Of a DNA stretch of 64,000 nt, positions 47,501 to 62,500 are shown piece by piece (the stretch's first letter is position 1; each line of letters opens with the position of its first letter). The DNA comes from Vicia villosa. Taxonomy: Eukaryota; Streptophyta; Magnoliopsida; Fabales; Fabaceae. The stretch covers positions 193,471,563 to 193,535,562 of the forward strand of contig NC_081183.1 in assembly GCF_029867415.1 (NCBI RefSeq), given 5' to 3'. Both the position numbers and the translations under genes were made by a program. The notes below the pieces were generated by a model. It did not search any database. It was not told where the DNA came from and was given only the letters and a program-made list of their open reading frames with translations.

Positions 47501-50500
47501 AAAAACACACCCTCACGTCCGGGACTCGGCATCTGGTGCATGACCCAAATGGCCTAATAGCTGGTGGCCCAACAGATTTTGGAAAAGCTCTAATACCATA
47601 TTAGTTTTTATATTGGGTCTAACTCGTTTTTACAAAACCATCTTGTAAAGTGAGAATGACAAGAAACTCATTTCAGACCTTATCTTTATTCAATGTGGGA
47701 GTTAAGTTTTTTCCAATATACCCCTCACACCAAGTACTATTGGGCTTGGTGCATGGATAAAAATGATGGGTATCGCGATGGATAGACTCTAATACCATGT
47801 TATATGGGTTTGGATCTCACTCCCAAAATCTAACTCAAAAGATAAGGGTGTCCAAGCAAATATATACATCCAAGTCCAACAACCAAGAACCTTGGCAATA
47901 AGGGATTTTAATACAATTTTAATATCCACACTCACGCCTAGCATGGGTCCTGGGTCTAATTCTCGCCTAACCATATCCTTAACCAGGCTCTAATAGCATC
48001 TTAAAATTAAAGTTGGGTCTAAGCAACCCTACAAAATCAATTTGTAAAGTAAGGAGTGTCCACCACTTATATAAACATAGTTTCAAGTCACATCTCATTT
48101 TGATGAGGGACTCTCAACACCTAGCAATATAAAATAATTCTCTACTTTAATATTATGCGTCTCAGAGCAACTAAGATGTATAGCATCAAATATGATCCTG
48201 AGCATTGAATCCAAAATGTCATAGAAACCATTTCCAAAGGAAAAGCATACAAATTTGAGAGGTTATTACTTATTAGATGTCTGAAAACATGGACTTTCAA
48301 CTTCACTCAATTTTTTTCATGTCCGTCCACACAATTGTTAATTTGGAACTGGCTCCAAAATAGATGGAAACATTAGAAGTTTAACACGTTAATGCATGCA
48401 ATGCAAGGGTAAGATGATTTATGCATTTCATGTGATTCTTATGGCTATGTATCTCCACACACATCAGCAACTAGGTCAATGATTTCACTTACAATTAAAC
48501 CACACTGAAAATAAACTCAACTTGTACCAAAATTAAAGAGATAAATCAAAAGGTAAATTATCAGGAATGATTAAGAAAAATCATGTACATTTCAGGAACC
48601 CAAAATCGAACTAACCCCAACTCATAGCAATTTGCAAAAAGCTTAGTAGTACCAGAAGGGTTAATTGGTACTGTAACAATATCTTATATGAATACCAGAT
48701 GGTTAGGCCTTTCACTGCAATAAAATTTGTATGATACAACTGTTTTATAATGCTCAAAAAGAACATCCTAATTCTTTGGAGTTCGGAGAAGAGAAAAAGT
48801 AGAAACTGTGGATTTGTTTCACCTGGGAATGTAGGATAGGACACCGATTTGGCGAACATTGCGTTCATTTCTTTCAATTTGATGGCAAGCTTCATCAACA
48901 AACTGCCAAAAGAGTTCCAATCAAATGAATTGGGTTAGTGTCTCGATCTTTCAAATGTATTTGGAAAAATATTCTTCTTCAATACAGTAGTAACCTACAC
49001 GGCTGAACTGCATAGATATCCGAGACTCTAGGTCGCCAAGCAAAAGACGCACAAATCCTGCTGCATCAGCTTTCTGACCAGAAAGATAACGTTCTGTTAT
49101 TCCATGCATCGATATGCAGCGTAAAGGATCAATCTTGTATGCCCAATCCACAACAGCATAAAAGTCTTCCTGAAATCAAATAGAGCATCTTTGTAGCTGA
49201 ATTTTGGCTTCTTTTTTTTACAACCAAGTTAGTATAAAAACTGGCTTTTAAAATATACTAGATTACCAACTTAAAATATCATTATAAGGATCGGTATACT
49301 GCTCAGTCTGACTATAACGTCATATTGACCATTAAAAAAATCCAACAATATTTCCTAGGCTTCGTTTTAAATTTTGACTTGTATAACAAAATTACTGCAT
49401 TCTGGCATCTAGTTTCTGTCAGAGACTTAGAGAGTCTCAATTTTATACTTGGCCTTTCTGTCATTTATATGTACTCTATATAGGATACATATGTAGAAAA
49501 CTCGTTTGTACAAACTGTTCTTACCCTCTAGAAAGCTGTAAGGTAGCCAGAAGTGTGCAAATATATGAAATTCACACCATCACTAAGGGGAAGGATAGAG
49601 AACTAAGCCATATCCATTCCCCAATTTATCCTGGATTTGGGTACAAGTGGATTACAACTATGTTAGCAAGATGAAAACACAAAAGAGTAAACTTGGATCC
49701 TCTTTACCATTGTAGTTTATGTTCCTAGTCGTCAGGTGTCAATAGCTGCTCATAATGGACTGGTTAAGGGGGGTGGACTTGGAGGCTGATTTGGACAGGT
49801 TCTTTGAACCAAAGGTTGGTTCCTCTATCCATACTATGTCTATCAAGATTGTTTGAGGTCATTTTTGGGATTAAGATTGACGAAACTGAAAAGGGCAGAG
49901 CAGGAATAGTCAGATTTACCCTGCTTTCACTACTTATACTGGATGTTAACCCCTTCAATGGCCTCCCATTTTGTTTCTAAATATTTTCTTTAAAAAGTTT
50001 CTTGTGAATGATGTCTTTTCTTCTACTTCCGTATGTATCTTTTCTTCCTTAAGGAAATACCTTCTTCCAAACCACACAAAAAATATCTTAGCACAAGAAG
50101 TTAAAAAGTATGTACTCTAGTTAACATGCTTATCACGTAACATTGAAAAGATCCAATATCCAAATCCTTTCATCTTTTCAAAATATCAAGTGAACAAAAG
50201 AAGATTCAAAAGTAGAGCACGTTCTATGCATACTTGAATTCCATCTAGTAAATCCTGAAGTGATTCATTTAAAGCTGCAAGTTCCGCAGAATTTTTTCCT
50301 ACAAAATGGAAGAAATGGTCAATTTACCAAAAAACAAATGTAGAAAAACTACATTATGCAATAACTAAAATCTTTTAGGTGGAGTCAGCCGTGTGCATTA
50401 AACGATATATATGAATCAAACGGTGTAAATGTCTTTTAATAAACCATGATGTCATTAATAATGACAGCCCATTTAATCCAAATCTCTTCTAATGGTTCAG

Positions 50501-53500
50501 GTTATAGTTGTCTTCTTCTACCTCTTACTATTTGACTATTTTCTATTGGATTATCCTCCTTAAGGGTACTTCTACAGGTGTTCTCCACACAAGTGCAAAC
50601 CGCCTAAATAATGCCTACAATTCCTAGCGCTGATTGGAGAATTGTACAATTCATAGCGCTGATTGAAGGATTGTGCAATTCATAGCGCTGATTGGAGGAT
50701 TGTATTACGCAGTCAAGAGTCAAATAAAACCTTGTTGAATGCTTATGGTATGTGGACCATAAAGTGAAAATCTATCCTACTATACACTAGATATAAATTC
50801 AAAAGCACAAAACTGCTATTTGAAGAAAGTCAGAAATATATACCAGATTTACTGTCATTCTCATCAATGTCCATAATTCCCAAATCATCATCATCGTCAT
50901 AACCAGCTTTATTGCCGTTAACAACACCTCCGGGAGGAACAAGTGTCGGAACTTCAAAGCACATGAAGTGTGCAAAAAACGAACTCTGCAATGTAAACCA
51001 TGAAGAGTTATACATTTTAAATATCAGATAAATGTGTTAAAAATAAAGGAATATTAAGATTTTACCTCATCCACCAGAAGTGGGATAAATATTGTGAGCA
51101 TTTTTGCATATGCATCAGAGACTGTAGAAGTATCAGTAGCATTCACATTCTGACCAGAACCAGTTGAACCTTCAAGCCAAACGGTTGGATTTCTAGATGC
51201 TTTTGTACTAGCACGGAGTTCATTTGCAAACTCCCGGGCCTGTAAATGAATGTGTGAAAATATTAACTCCATTAATATGCATACAAAAACATTAAAAGAG
51301 GTACATGTGACCTAGAACTCACATGTAATAAGGTTACTTTACAGTTCATAAAAGATAAAAGAGCAAGTTGTGGAACAAACTTTGACATCTTATGATAAAG
51401 AAACTGTTAAGAAGTGTGGTTGGGCCTAACTCAACCCTACAAAACCGGCTTGTTGGGTGAGGATTGTCCCCACTTATAAGGACATGTTCAGGTCATATAT
51501 TGTCCGATGTGGGACTCTTAACACACCCCCTCACGCCCAGGACTAGACAACTGGAGCGTGGAAATAAATGGTGGGTGGCCCGATAGCGGAAACCATAGAA
51601 GGTGGCCCACCGGATCTTAAACGAGGCTCTGATACCATGTTAAGAAGTGTGGTTGGGCCTAACTCAACCCTACAAAACCGGCTTGTTGGGTGAGGATTGT
51701 CCCCACTTATAAGGACATGTTCAGGCCATATATTGTCCGCTGTGGGACTCTTAACAGAAACAAATAAAAGTAATATTATGTAACGGACCTCGCGGCGAAG
51801 AAGCAAGTTTAAAGAACTGCAATAAGCTTTTCTTAGTGGACCCAAGCAATTCTTGTCAAGACTCTGCAAGTGTGTGGGAAGATGATTTAGGTAGAAAACA
51901 AAGAATATCACTCAACATACAAATGCAAAAGGGATACTAGGTCCTTCATATTTAAACCTTCAAATGTTGAAGAAGACGAGCATATGTTCGGCACTTGTAG
52001 CGCAGGTCAGCATGATCAGGCCTCTTCAACTGTCCCCGCTGTTTAGAGTAAGCAAGGAGACAATGTGAAACCAATAGATTTTCAATCCGAAACTTCAAAA
52101 GTAACAATTTGGTATTGAATTTATAGAACTTACCTGAGAAAAGTAGCTTTTATCACTTATCATGAAGTCCACCAAACTAGCAAAGTAATTTCTCAAGAAT
52201 TCAGAAGCTCTCCTGACAAAAGTAGATTTTAATTTTTCAAGTTCTGCACGCTTCTCTTTAACCTGTAGAGCAGGGAAACTGATCAAAACAGATAACTTTT
52301 AAGTCACATACATATTTTCCAGAGTACTCTCTTTGATCCCAAATTCATATAGAACTCTCAATTCTTTCCAACCAATTGAAACGGTAGAAATTAATGAATA
52401 AAAACCATATCCATAATGCATCTCTAACAATTAATACTTCTCTAACAATACAACAAGCACTCAATGTCCCATGAACAAAACTGTCTCCTAAATGGATAAA
52501 TAATAATCAACATACTTTGGCAGATGATTTAACAAGAGAAAAGAAACAGAGAACATACAGCTTTCATGTTTGCATAAGTAGGGTCAATATTGGGCACTTC
52601 AAGACCACGCAAGGCACTAGTCAGCCATTCACATGCCTCTACATTTTGCAGCATCCGATCTTCATCAAATGAACCTCCTGTCAAACATGCTGCATACTAC
52701 ACCCACAAAGGCATCATTAAAATAACTAAGCTAGGTAAGTTTATTGAGCTAAAATTAGATACAATTTACTAAACATAGGCATACCTCAGAAGGGACACGC
52801 AACCGCTCAAGGAGTGTATCGAGCTCCTCAATGAGAGATTTGTTATTTACCGACTGCATTTGCAAGCTGTTATTACGGGTTTCTATCTGGACACAGAAAC
52901 ACCATTAAAACAAACAAAAGTAAGAGACCCACAAACTTTAAAACTTCTAATCTGAAATCATATCAACTAGACAACTTAGAGAAGCAAACAAAAGTGGATA
53001 AAAAGTTCAAAGCAGAAAACAACCTTCTCAGCACCAATAAAATGGCTGCTTCTAAACTATAAACTAAATTTTCAAAGATATCATCTAAATCTGAGTAATA
53101 TCATTTTAAACTCAAAAGGAAGATATTAAAAAGGGAAAAATAAATTTTTTTTATTTGCTTCTTTTAAAAAATTACCGAGCAGCTGTTTCCAAGCAAACAT
53201 AAATATTAGGAGAGATGGGTGTTTTATTTCCATTTCTTAACTTAAGTAAATTAAAAGATACAAATAAATGAGCTTACATTATAAAAGAATACAAAACAGG
53301 TAACATCAATATAAACGAGATTGAACCATAAAAATTGAACACAGCATACTAGACTAATGCATAAATTTCCTTTTCTTGCATTAACAAAGAAACAAAGAAA
53401 CCAAACAAATGTGTGGTGATTCCAGCAAATACAACCCTTTCAACCACAAGGTAAGTTGTATCGAGGAAAAATATAGTCTCGCTTGTAGGTTACAAGCCCT

Positions 53501-56500
53501 TACCGATGCAATATCCTCTCTCATGTGCCGGAGTTTTACATTGAATGTGCCTAACCATTCATCCATATCTTCTACACAATTTGTTGCTGCTTCAAGCCCA
53601 TACAACACCTGCGACGGACAACTTACTATAAATTTTATATAATGTTAAAAATAATATTAATATTGATGTAATGATATTATGCTGAATGTTATTGCATGAG
53701 ATAGGTCAAGAGATTAATATGTTGGATAGAGATATGATATCCAACAGAAGATTGTGTCATCATTTGATCCATGTAGTTAATTCCACTTAGTGAGATAAAG
53801 TTTGGTTGTAGTTATTACATAAGACAAAGCACTAATCCTTACATAAAAAAATCTATATTTTCATCTATTCTAACATTCTTCATCATGCCAAAGCATATTA
53901 AGCTGTAAGCTTGTTACAAATGCATTATTTAGAAAACAATCTTATCTTGTAAGATTCAAGTTATTACAAGAAAAGTATTCGGAGACATATTAAGATTTTA
54001 ACAAAACTACATCAGGAGTAATTTAACTTAATACATGGATCAAATACGTAATAATGTGAATGCTATGTTGTTTTCTAGAAGCAACGCGTTGTAAAGCTTG
54101 AGCACAATGTCAAATGAACAATGGTCGTTGCATCGCCGCCTGGATGCAGTGAAAAATAAGTATAGTCTCCCACATTTTTGTAAATGGGTGTTGGTAAAGA
54201 AATTAGTTTACGAAAGTAGGATTTGTTTTGGAACATGAAATATAGGCACTCTTACATTGAAACCAGTGGTAATAGCGGACATTATGGTTAGAAAGAAAAT
54301 CAATTTTATGTGTCTACCAGAAACTAAGTGGATGGGTAAAAAGGCGAGAGAATCAGACAACTCAGAAAATAGAGTAGGAATTATTGTTAACAAGGAATGA
54401 AACAATGATATTGTGGATGTAAAAAGGGTAGGAGATCAGATCACAGTCCTGAAATTTGTAATGAAACAAGACAACTTTAATGTTATTTGTGCTTACGCAC
54501 CTCAAGTTGGGTTAGTAGAACTCCTTAAAGTAAAATTCTGGGGGAGTTACAAGCTTATTTAGGATATACCACAGGGAGAAAAGATTTTTCTAGGAAAGGA
54601 TCTAAATGGGCATGTGGGAAGTGTATCGAGAGATTTTGAGGGCATGCATAAAGGGTGAGGAAGACCTGATAAAAGATTAACGGTTTAGATAGAAGCATGG
54701 CCTATGATTAAACATTATGGCGGAAGTTGATCCATGTAGCCGACCCCACTTAGTGGGATAAGGCTTGGTTGTTGTTGTTGCATAGAAGATTTGGCCTCTG
54801 AGAGGTAAATGCAAAGGGTAAAATGGTAAATCCGTTCTAGATTTTTCGCCAGTCTTTGATCTTACTATAGTTAATACATTCTTTAGAAAGAAAAAAAAGA
54901 TGAACATCTCATCACATACAAGAGTGAAGTTACATGTTCACAAATAGATTTATAAGAACAAGAGGGATATACAAAACTGTGCAAATTATGGAGGGGTTAA
55001 ACCTATCAGTCATATCATGAAGTTATAGGAAAGAGTGATTGAACGGAAACTAAGAAAAGAGTGGAGTCATACCATGAAGTTACTAATAATCAATTTGATT
55101 TTATACATAAGAGTTCGACCGTGGAAGGGGTCTCTATTTACTACGTGTGATGGAGCGATATCAGATGGACCAAAAAGAATTGCAGTTAGTTTTTATTGAT
55201 TTGGAGAAGGTGTGTTATAGACTGCATAGAGAGATCTTGAGGAAAGCTCTAGAGAAGAAAGGATTATGATTACCTATATTCAAGTTATCCAAGATATATA
55301 TGAGGGGTTATCGACTAGTGTGAGGACGCAAGGTGGAGACACGAGCAATTTTATCATAACAATAGGATGCATCAAGGTTCAACCCTAAGTCTTTACCTCT
55401 TTAATTTTGGATGTACTTACGAAACTCATTCAAGACCTAGCACTGAGATGTATGTATTTTCCAAATGATATAATCATGCTTTGAGAGTCGATGGAGGAAT
55501 TAAATGTGAGGTTGGAAACTTGGAGATAAGCTTTAGAAGCATATGGCTTTCAGCATAAGTAAGACAGAGTATATCAAATGTAAGCTTAGCAAAAGGATAA
55601 ACATTTATAACTTAGAAGTGAAAGTTGAAGATCGTATCATACCACATGTTACGTGGTTTAAATATCTTAGGTCAATAGTACAAAGCGACTGAAAAATAAA
55701 ATGAGACGTAAACCATCGAATTTTAGTTGGATAGTTGAAATAAAGGATGGTTTCAGGTGTTTTAGGTTATTTGAAAGTACCACTCAAACTGAAGAGATAA
55801 TTCTATCGAATTGTTGAAAGAGTGGGGATGTTGAATGATGGGCAATAAAGAATCAACACAAAAATAAATTAAGTGTATTAGAGATGAGGATGCTATGTTG
55901 GATGTGTGGATTATACGAGATAGGATTAGAAATAACAACATTAAAGAGAGAGTTCGGGTAGCGCCAATAATAGAAAAGATAGTGCAAATTAGGCTTAGAT
56001 GGTTTGGGTATGTAGAGAGAAGACTTGTGAATTCTGTAGTAAAGAAAGTAGATTGAAGGATTGTCAAACCACTAGAAATAGAGGGAAATAGAGGGAGGAA
56101 GACCTAGATAAATAATAAGAGATACTATTAAGAAAGATCGTGAGATTAATGAGTTGGATAACAACATGATTTTTGATAGAGCATTATGTCATAGTTTGAT
56201 CCACATGTCAATCTCAATTAGTGAAATAAGACTTTGTTGTTGTTGTTAATTTTTCAAAGAGGTCCTCTATCTTTTTTACATGTCATATAAGTGTTTTATC
56301 GTAAAATAATATATTTAGAGTTTTGAACCAACTCTTATTCTTTGTATTCGTTTGAACCAACATATAAATTGTTTTAATTTTTATAAAATTTTGAAGGAAT
56401 GATCTATATGATATAAGCTAGATATATCCATTATTCTACATCAACGTGAGAAAACAAAAAACACGTGAGAATTTAAGAGAATAAATAAGAGCCTTTGATG

Positions 56501-59500
56501 AAACAAAATTAACTAATGTAATTTAGTGTCAAAATAAACTTTTAACACATGTGTCAATTGATTTTATCCCATACACACAGATATATACTACAAAATATTT
56601 TATAGTGTATTTGGGTAAATGTCATTTCTTTTCTTGTGTTGTTCATTGCCAACCAAACAATGTATAGGACAAACAGTTGTGACGTGACTCAATCGATCTA
56701 GCTTTAGTTTGATTTACGGAATCACGTCATCTTGAATGATCATGTTTTGGGTGCATAAAAAGTACTTCCAGTGTGTGTTGAGATTAATTCAAAACTGTAT
56801 AGTTTTCTTTGTTTTAGTTAAGCTACTATTGGTTAGTTATCCTAGCTGGCAGGTGTGTGTGTGTCACTTATAAATAGCCAATATTATGTAAATAAACTTG
56901 TTACACTTGTTAATAGAAGCTTTGAGACTTTTCTCTATTACCTTACTCTCTCCCAACTCTTATTGCTGCGCATAATCTTTTCAACACAAATCTGTGTTCT
57001 AACAATTGGCATCTAGAGCCTGGTTTCGATATCAAGGATACTGTGAAGTGATAGCTTATGGTCAGAAAAGATGAATAGCAACGGTCTTGGATCAAATATT
57101 TTGGTTCTTGATAGCAAGAACTGGGATCGATGGAGTGCACTGATGAGATCTCTGTTTGGAGCACAAGAAGTGAGTGATATTGTGCAGAGTGGCTACGAGG
57201 ATTTGGTGGTAAATCCAACCGATGCACAGAGAAATGCATTCAAAGAAGCCAAGAAAAAAGACTGTAAAGCCTTGTTTTACATCCAGCAGAATGTCGATAA
57301 TCAACACTTCGAGAAGATATCAAAAGCAACAAGATCCAAAGAAGCGTGGGACATCTTAGAAAGCTATTACAATGGTGGAGAAAAGGTGAAACAAGTGAAG
57401 CTGCAATCCTACAGAAGAAAGTATGAGATGATGCAGATGGAGGAAGATCAAAAAGTAAGTGACTACTTCTCGAAGCTAATTGCCATTGTAAATCAAATGA
57501 AAACCTGTGGGGAAAATATTACAGATCAAATGGTAGTAGAAAAGGTACTGAGATCTTTGAGTCAAAAGTTCGATTTCATAGTTGTAGCTATCCAAGAAGC
57601 AAAGGATGTGAAAACAATGAAGATCGAAGAATTGCAAAATTCACTAGAAGCACATGAACTCCTGGTGTTTGATAGAAGTTCTGAGAGATCAATTCAACAA
57701 GCCCTTCAAGTTCAGACCTGCAAGAAAGAAGGAAATCAGAAGGATTTCAGAAGAAAAGGAAAAGGCAAGCCAAGCTGGTCCAAGAGTGGAAAGAACAAGG
57801 GTGAGGACAAAGCTGAATCTTCAAAAGGAGGAGGCTTTGGCAGAAATCAGAACAAGAAGAAGGACTTTGACAAAAGCAAGGTGAAGTGCTTCAACTGTGA
57901 GAAGCATGGACATTTTGCTGATGAATGTTGGTTCAAAAAGGAATCAGTTGAAGAAGCAAATTTGGCCCATGGAGATGAATCTGGTACAGTGCTGCTGATG
58001 GCCACAACCAGTGATGAAAGAATTAAGAATGAGGAGTGGTTTCTTGATTCAGGTTGTTCAAACCATATGACCTCACATAGAGAATGGCTGACAAAGTTTG
58101 ATACAAGCAAGAAGACAAGTATCAAACTTGCTAACAACAATTGCCTTGAGGCAGAAGGCAGTGGAAATATAGTGATTAAAGGAAATAATGGCAAGAGAGT
58201 CATTATTGAGGATGTGATGTATGTTCCTGAGATGAAGTGTAATCTCATGAGCATTGGTCAACTAGTGGAGAAGGGATTCTCAGTAACCATGGATGGTAAT
58301 TCTCTGAAGCTGTTTGATTCAAGGAAGAACTTGGTGCTCAAATCAAACATGTCAAAGAATAGAACATATAGGTGCAACATATCAAGTGAAAACATGATGT
58401 GTCTGTCAGCTGCAGTAAGTGAAAATGCTGAAGAATTATGGCACAAAAGGTATGGCCACTTAAACTTTAGAAGTCTTAGTGAATTGAATTCTAAAGAACT
58501 GGTGTATGGCCTGCCAAGACTGAATGTCAGAAAAACCATCTGTGAAGTGTGTGTTAAGAGTAAGCAAAGTAGAGGTCCATTTGTACCTGAAGCACCAAAG
58601 AGAGCTAATGTGGCACTGCAAGTAGTCCACTCAGACATCTGTGGACCATTTGAAGTGTTTTCATTAGGGGGAAGCAGATACTTTATCACATTTGTTGATG
58701 AATTCACAAGGATGATATGGCTGTATACAATTAAGCTAAAGAGTGAGGCTTTAGAGGTATTCAGAAAGTTCAAAGTCTTAATAGAAAAAGAAAGTGACAA
58801 GTCTATTAAGATCTTAAGAACTGATGGAGGAGGGGAATACACCTCAAAAGAATTTGAAGCTTTCTGCACCAATCAGGGAATTATGCATGAAGTAACAGCA
58901 CCATATACACCTCAGCATAATGGATTAGCTGAAAGGAGGAACAGAACTTTACTGAACATGGCAAGGAGTATGATCAAGCAAAAGAATCTACCACATAAAT
59001 TTTGGGGGGAAGCAGTAACTACAGCTGCTTACATCCTAAACAAATGTCCTACAAAGAAGCTGAAATTGAAAGTACCAGAGGAAGCTTGGTGTGGAAGAAA
59101 ACCCAGTGTGAAGCATTTCAAAGTTTTTGGATCCCTGTGCTATAAGCATGTACCAGATGCTAGAAGAAGCAAACTTGAAGATAAAAGTGAAATCATGATA
59201 CTTATAGGCTATCACCCCACAGGTGCCTATAAGCTCTATAACCCTGCAACTGGAAAGGTACATGTCAGTAGAGATGTGATTGTGAATGAAGCTGAAAAGT
59301 GGAGATGGGAAGAGGAACCAGTGTACAGTGGAGAAAACCAACAAAATTGCATTTATCCTGACTCAAGTGATGAATCAGAAAATGAAGAAGTGGACAACGA
59401 TGATACAGGTGATTCAGAAAATGAAGAAGTGGAACTGAATAATGAAAATGAACATGTAGAGGTAGAAGGTACTATGAGACCTGAAAGAATCAGACATGCT

Positions 59501-62500
59501 CCAAGGAGGTTGAATGACTGTGAAGTAATTTCAGATAATGCAGTAAATGATGAAGGTGATATTATTCACTTTGCATTATTAGCTGACTCTGAACCTATCA
59601 ATTATGAAGAAGCATTGAAGATAGATGCTTGGAAGAAGGCCATGGTGGATGAGCTCAATTCAATTGAGAAGAATCACACATGGGAGCTAGTTAACTTGCC
59701 AGACAAGAAAAAGAAAATAGATGTAAAGTGGGTGTTTAAGTTGAAATTAAATCCTGATGGAACAATTTCAAAACACAAGGCCAGGTTGGTAGCTAGAGGC
59801 TTCTTGCAAAAACATGGTATAGATTATAATGAGGTGTTTGCCCCTGTTGCGAGGCTTGAAACTGTGAGATTAGTAGTGGCCCTAGCTTGTAAAAGAAGAT
59901 GGTCACTTCATCATCTAGATGTCAAATCAGCCTTCTTAAATGGTCCACTTGAAGAGGTTGTGTTTGTGTCACAGCCCCCTGGGTTTGAAATACAAGGCAA
60001 GGAGAAAATGGTGTATAGACTTCATAAGGCCCTGTATGGCTTAAAACAGGCCCCTCGAGCCTGGAACAGAAGGATTGACCAGTTCCTAACTCAAATAGGT
60101 TTTACAAAGTGCACAGTAGAATTTGGTGTATATGTGAAAAATGCAAAAGAAGAAGAAGTCATGATAATCTGCCTATATGTGGATGACCTTCTAATCACTG
60201 GAAGCAAAATAGCAAACATTGAGAAAGTGAAAAACAAACTGAAGTCTGAATTTGAGATGACTGACTTGGGTGAACTCTCATTCTTCCTTGGTATGGAATT
60301 TATGAAGACAAAGACAGGATTACTGATGCACCAGCAGAAGTACATTGGTGAGTTACTTGAGAAGTTTGAAATGAGTAAGTGCAACTCAACCTCAAATCCA
60401 TCAGAGACAAACTCAAAGATTGATGAGTGCAGTGATGAAGAGAGAGTGGATCCAACACTGTTTAGACAAATAGTTGGTTCACTAAGATACCTGTGCAATA
60501 GCAGACCCGATATATGCTACTCAGTCAGTGTGATTAGCAAATTCATGCAGGATCCAAGAAAAACTCACTTGATGGCTGCTAAAAGGATACTTAGGTACAT
60601 AAAAGGCACAAAGGAGTTTGGCTTGTTGTTCCCAAGTGGAAACAAAAGTGAAAGGGATGAACTAATTGGGTACTCGGATAGTGATTGGTGTGGAGACATC
60701 ATAGATAGAAGGAGCACTTCTGGCTATGTCTTCAAGTTCAATGAGGTTAGCATATCATGGTGTACCAAGAAGCAACAGGTGACTGCACTCTCATCCTGTG
60801 AAGCAGAGTATATTGCAGGGACATTTGCAACATGTCAAGCAATGTGGCTGAATTCAGTAATGAAGGAGTTAAGGTGTGAAGTGATGAAGCCTCTCATACT
60901 CAGAATTGACAACAAGTCGGCTATTAGTCTTACGAAGAATCCAATCTCACATGGCAGGAGTAAACACATTGATACAAGATTCCATTTCATTAGAGAACAA
61001 GTAAATAATGGGATGGTTGAAGTGCAGTATTGTCCAACTGAAGTGCAGCTAGCAGATGGTTTCACAAAGGCTCTAAAGCTTGACAGATTTGAGTTCTTGA
61101 GAAACAAGCTTGGTGTTATAAGTGCTAAACAGTTATGAATTAAGGGGAAGTGTTGAGATTAATTCAAAACTGTATAGTTTTCTTTGTTTTAGTTAAGCTA
61201 CTATTGGTTAGTTATCCTAGCTGGCAGGTGTGTGTGTGTCACTTATAAATAGCCAATATTATGTAAATAAACTTGTTACACTTGTTAATAGAAGCTTTGA
61301 GACTTTTCTCTATTACCTTACTCTCTCCCAACTCTTATTGCTGCGCATAATCTTTTCAACACAAATCTGTGTTCTAACAGTGTGTACTTCTTTTCTTCTT
61401 AATTTCAATTCTTATTGCAAATTTGGGTCCAAGATATATGGATAGATCCTCATTGTTAATGATCTCCCAGTTGGATCATATCAAGGAAGGTATTAACAGC
61501 AAAAGCAAAGCAGTCAGTTCTGAGAACAATAATACCTCATTAATCAAAGGCTCGCTTTCTAAAATGGCGTGTACATTTGCTGCTTCCAAAGCCTGGAGCT
61601 CTCTCTTAAGTCTTTCAGAAAATTCTTCTGCTTCACCAACACCCATCACATAACTGCATATTAGAAAATCTCAATCATTTGACATTGAAATTGTGAAATA
61701 TGTGATCTTGCGCATGAATTATGCATGTCCAACTGAAATAATTTTTTTTTGAACTTTGACAAATATGTTTCAACATTTTCTGCTAATACAAGAATTTTCT
61801 ACACTAGAAAATATGGATACACCATGGTTGGATCCAAAAACATTTGATAGTGGAGGCAAAAAAAAGAAGTCTTTAAAATTTTCTCAAGAGTAAAGGACCA
61901 TAGTGACCCTTGAAAAAAATTACAAAGGCATAATTGCTCCTTGAGAGTTGAAAATTACCAATTTGCTGGTCACAAATTTCAAATGCCATAAAATTATTCC
62001 ATGATAAATATTAAAATATCTCTACGAATGAGTTAATTTAAGCGACATTTAAAATTTCTAAAAGCAGAATAAAATTTTATTAAATATGGTAACCAAAAAA
62101 AATATCCTGTGGAGGCAACTGCCTTTTACATAGATTAGACTCTGGATAGGATACAACTACAAACACAGATATGATACAACAGAGGGGTAAATAATTTTTT
62201 TGTTATTATAGGACATAGCATGGCTATAACACAACACTCGAATCCAATTCATATTCAAAATTTACTTAAAAAAACAAATAATAAAGTGAAAGGGAAAGGA
62301 AAAAAATCAATGTTAAAAGTTGGCATAAGTGATTTTGTAGATACAATAAAACATTTATCTGAGGGTGGTGGTATTTCCATTTGTCTTGTGATAAAAAAGA
62401 AATTAAAAATAAAAAGTGTAAAATACATCTAAGACATGCTTTAAAAGTTAGGGTGAGTGATTGTATACACTATTGAAAAGAAAATGATCGGAGAAAATTC

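Larger units (their letters stand above)
56776..61379 (+). mobile_element. Complete Ty1/copia retrotransposon, identical LTRs
   Basis: The LTRs at 56776-57004 and 61151-61379 are both 229 bp, and I found no difference between them on reading base by base. The 5-bp target duplication GTGTG is at 56771-56775 and 61380-61384. The primer site TGGCATCTAGAGCC (57007-57020) follows the left LTR, and the purine tract AAGGGGAAG precedes the right LTR. A single 1355-codon frame fills the interior. It sits in the large SEC3A intron, antisense to the gene, with its right end 155 bp from the exon 61653-61536 donor. Identical LTRs imply recent insertion. Confidence 0.97.

Noticed and set aside
49764..49958. 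64-codon minus frame in a SEC3A intron
   Set aside because: No splice context and no SEC3 similarity; chance frame.
57847..61107. Several minus-strand frames of 90-204 codons across the Copia
   Set aside because: Antisense shadows of the gag-pol frame; no domain features.
61423..61653. Plus-strand 76-codon frame
   Set aside because: Shadow of the SEC3A exon 61653-61536 on the other strand.
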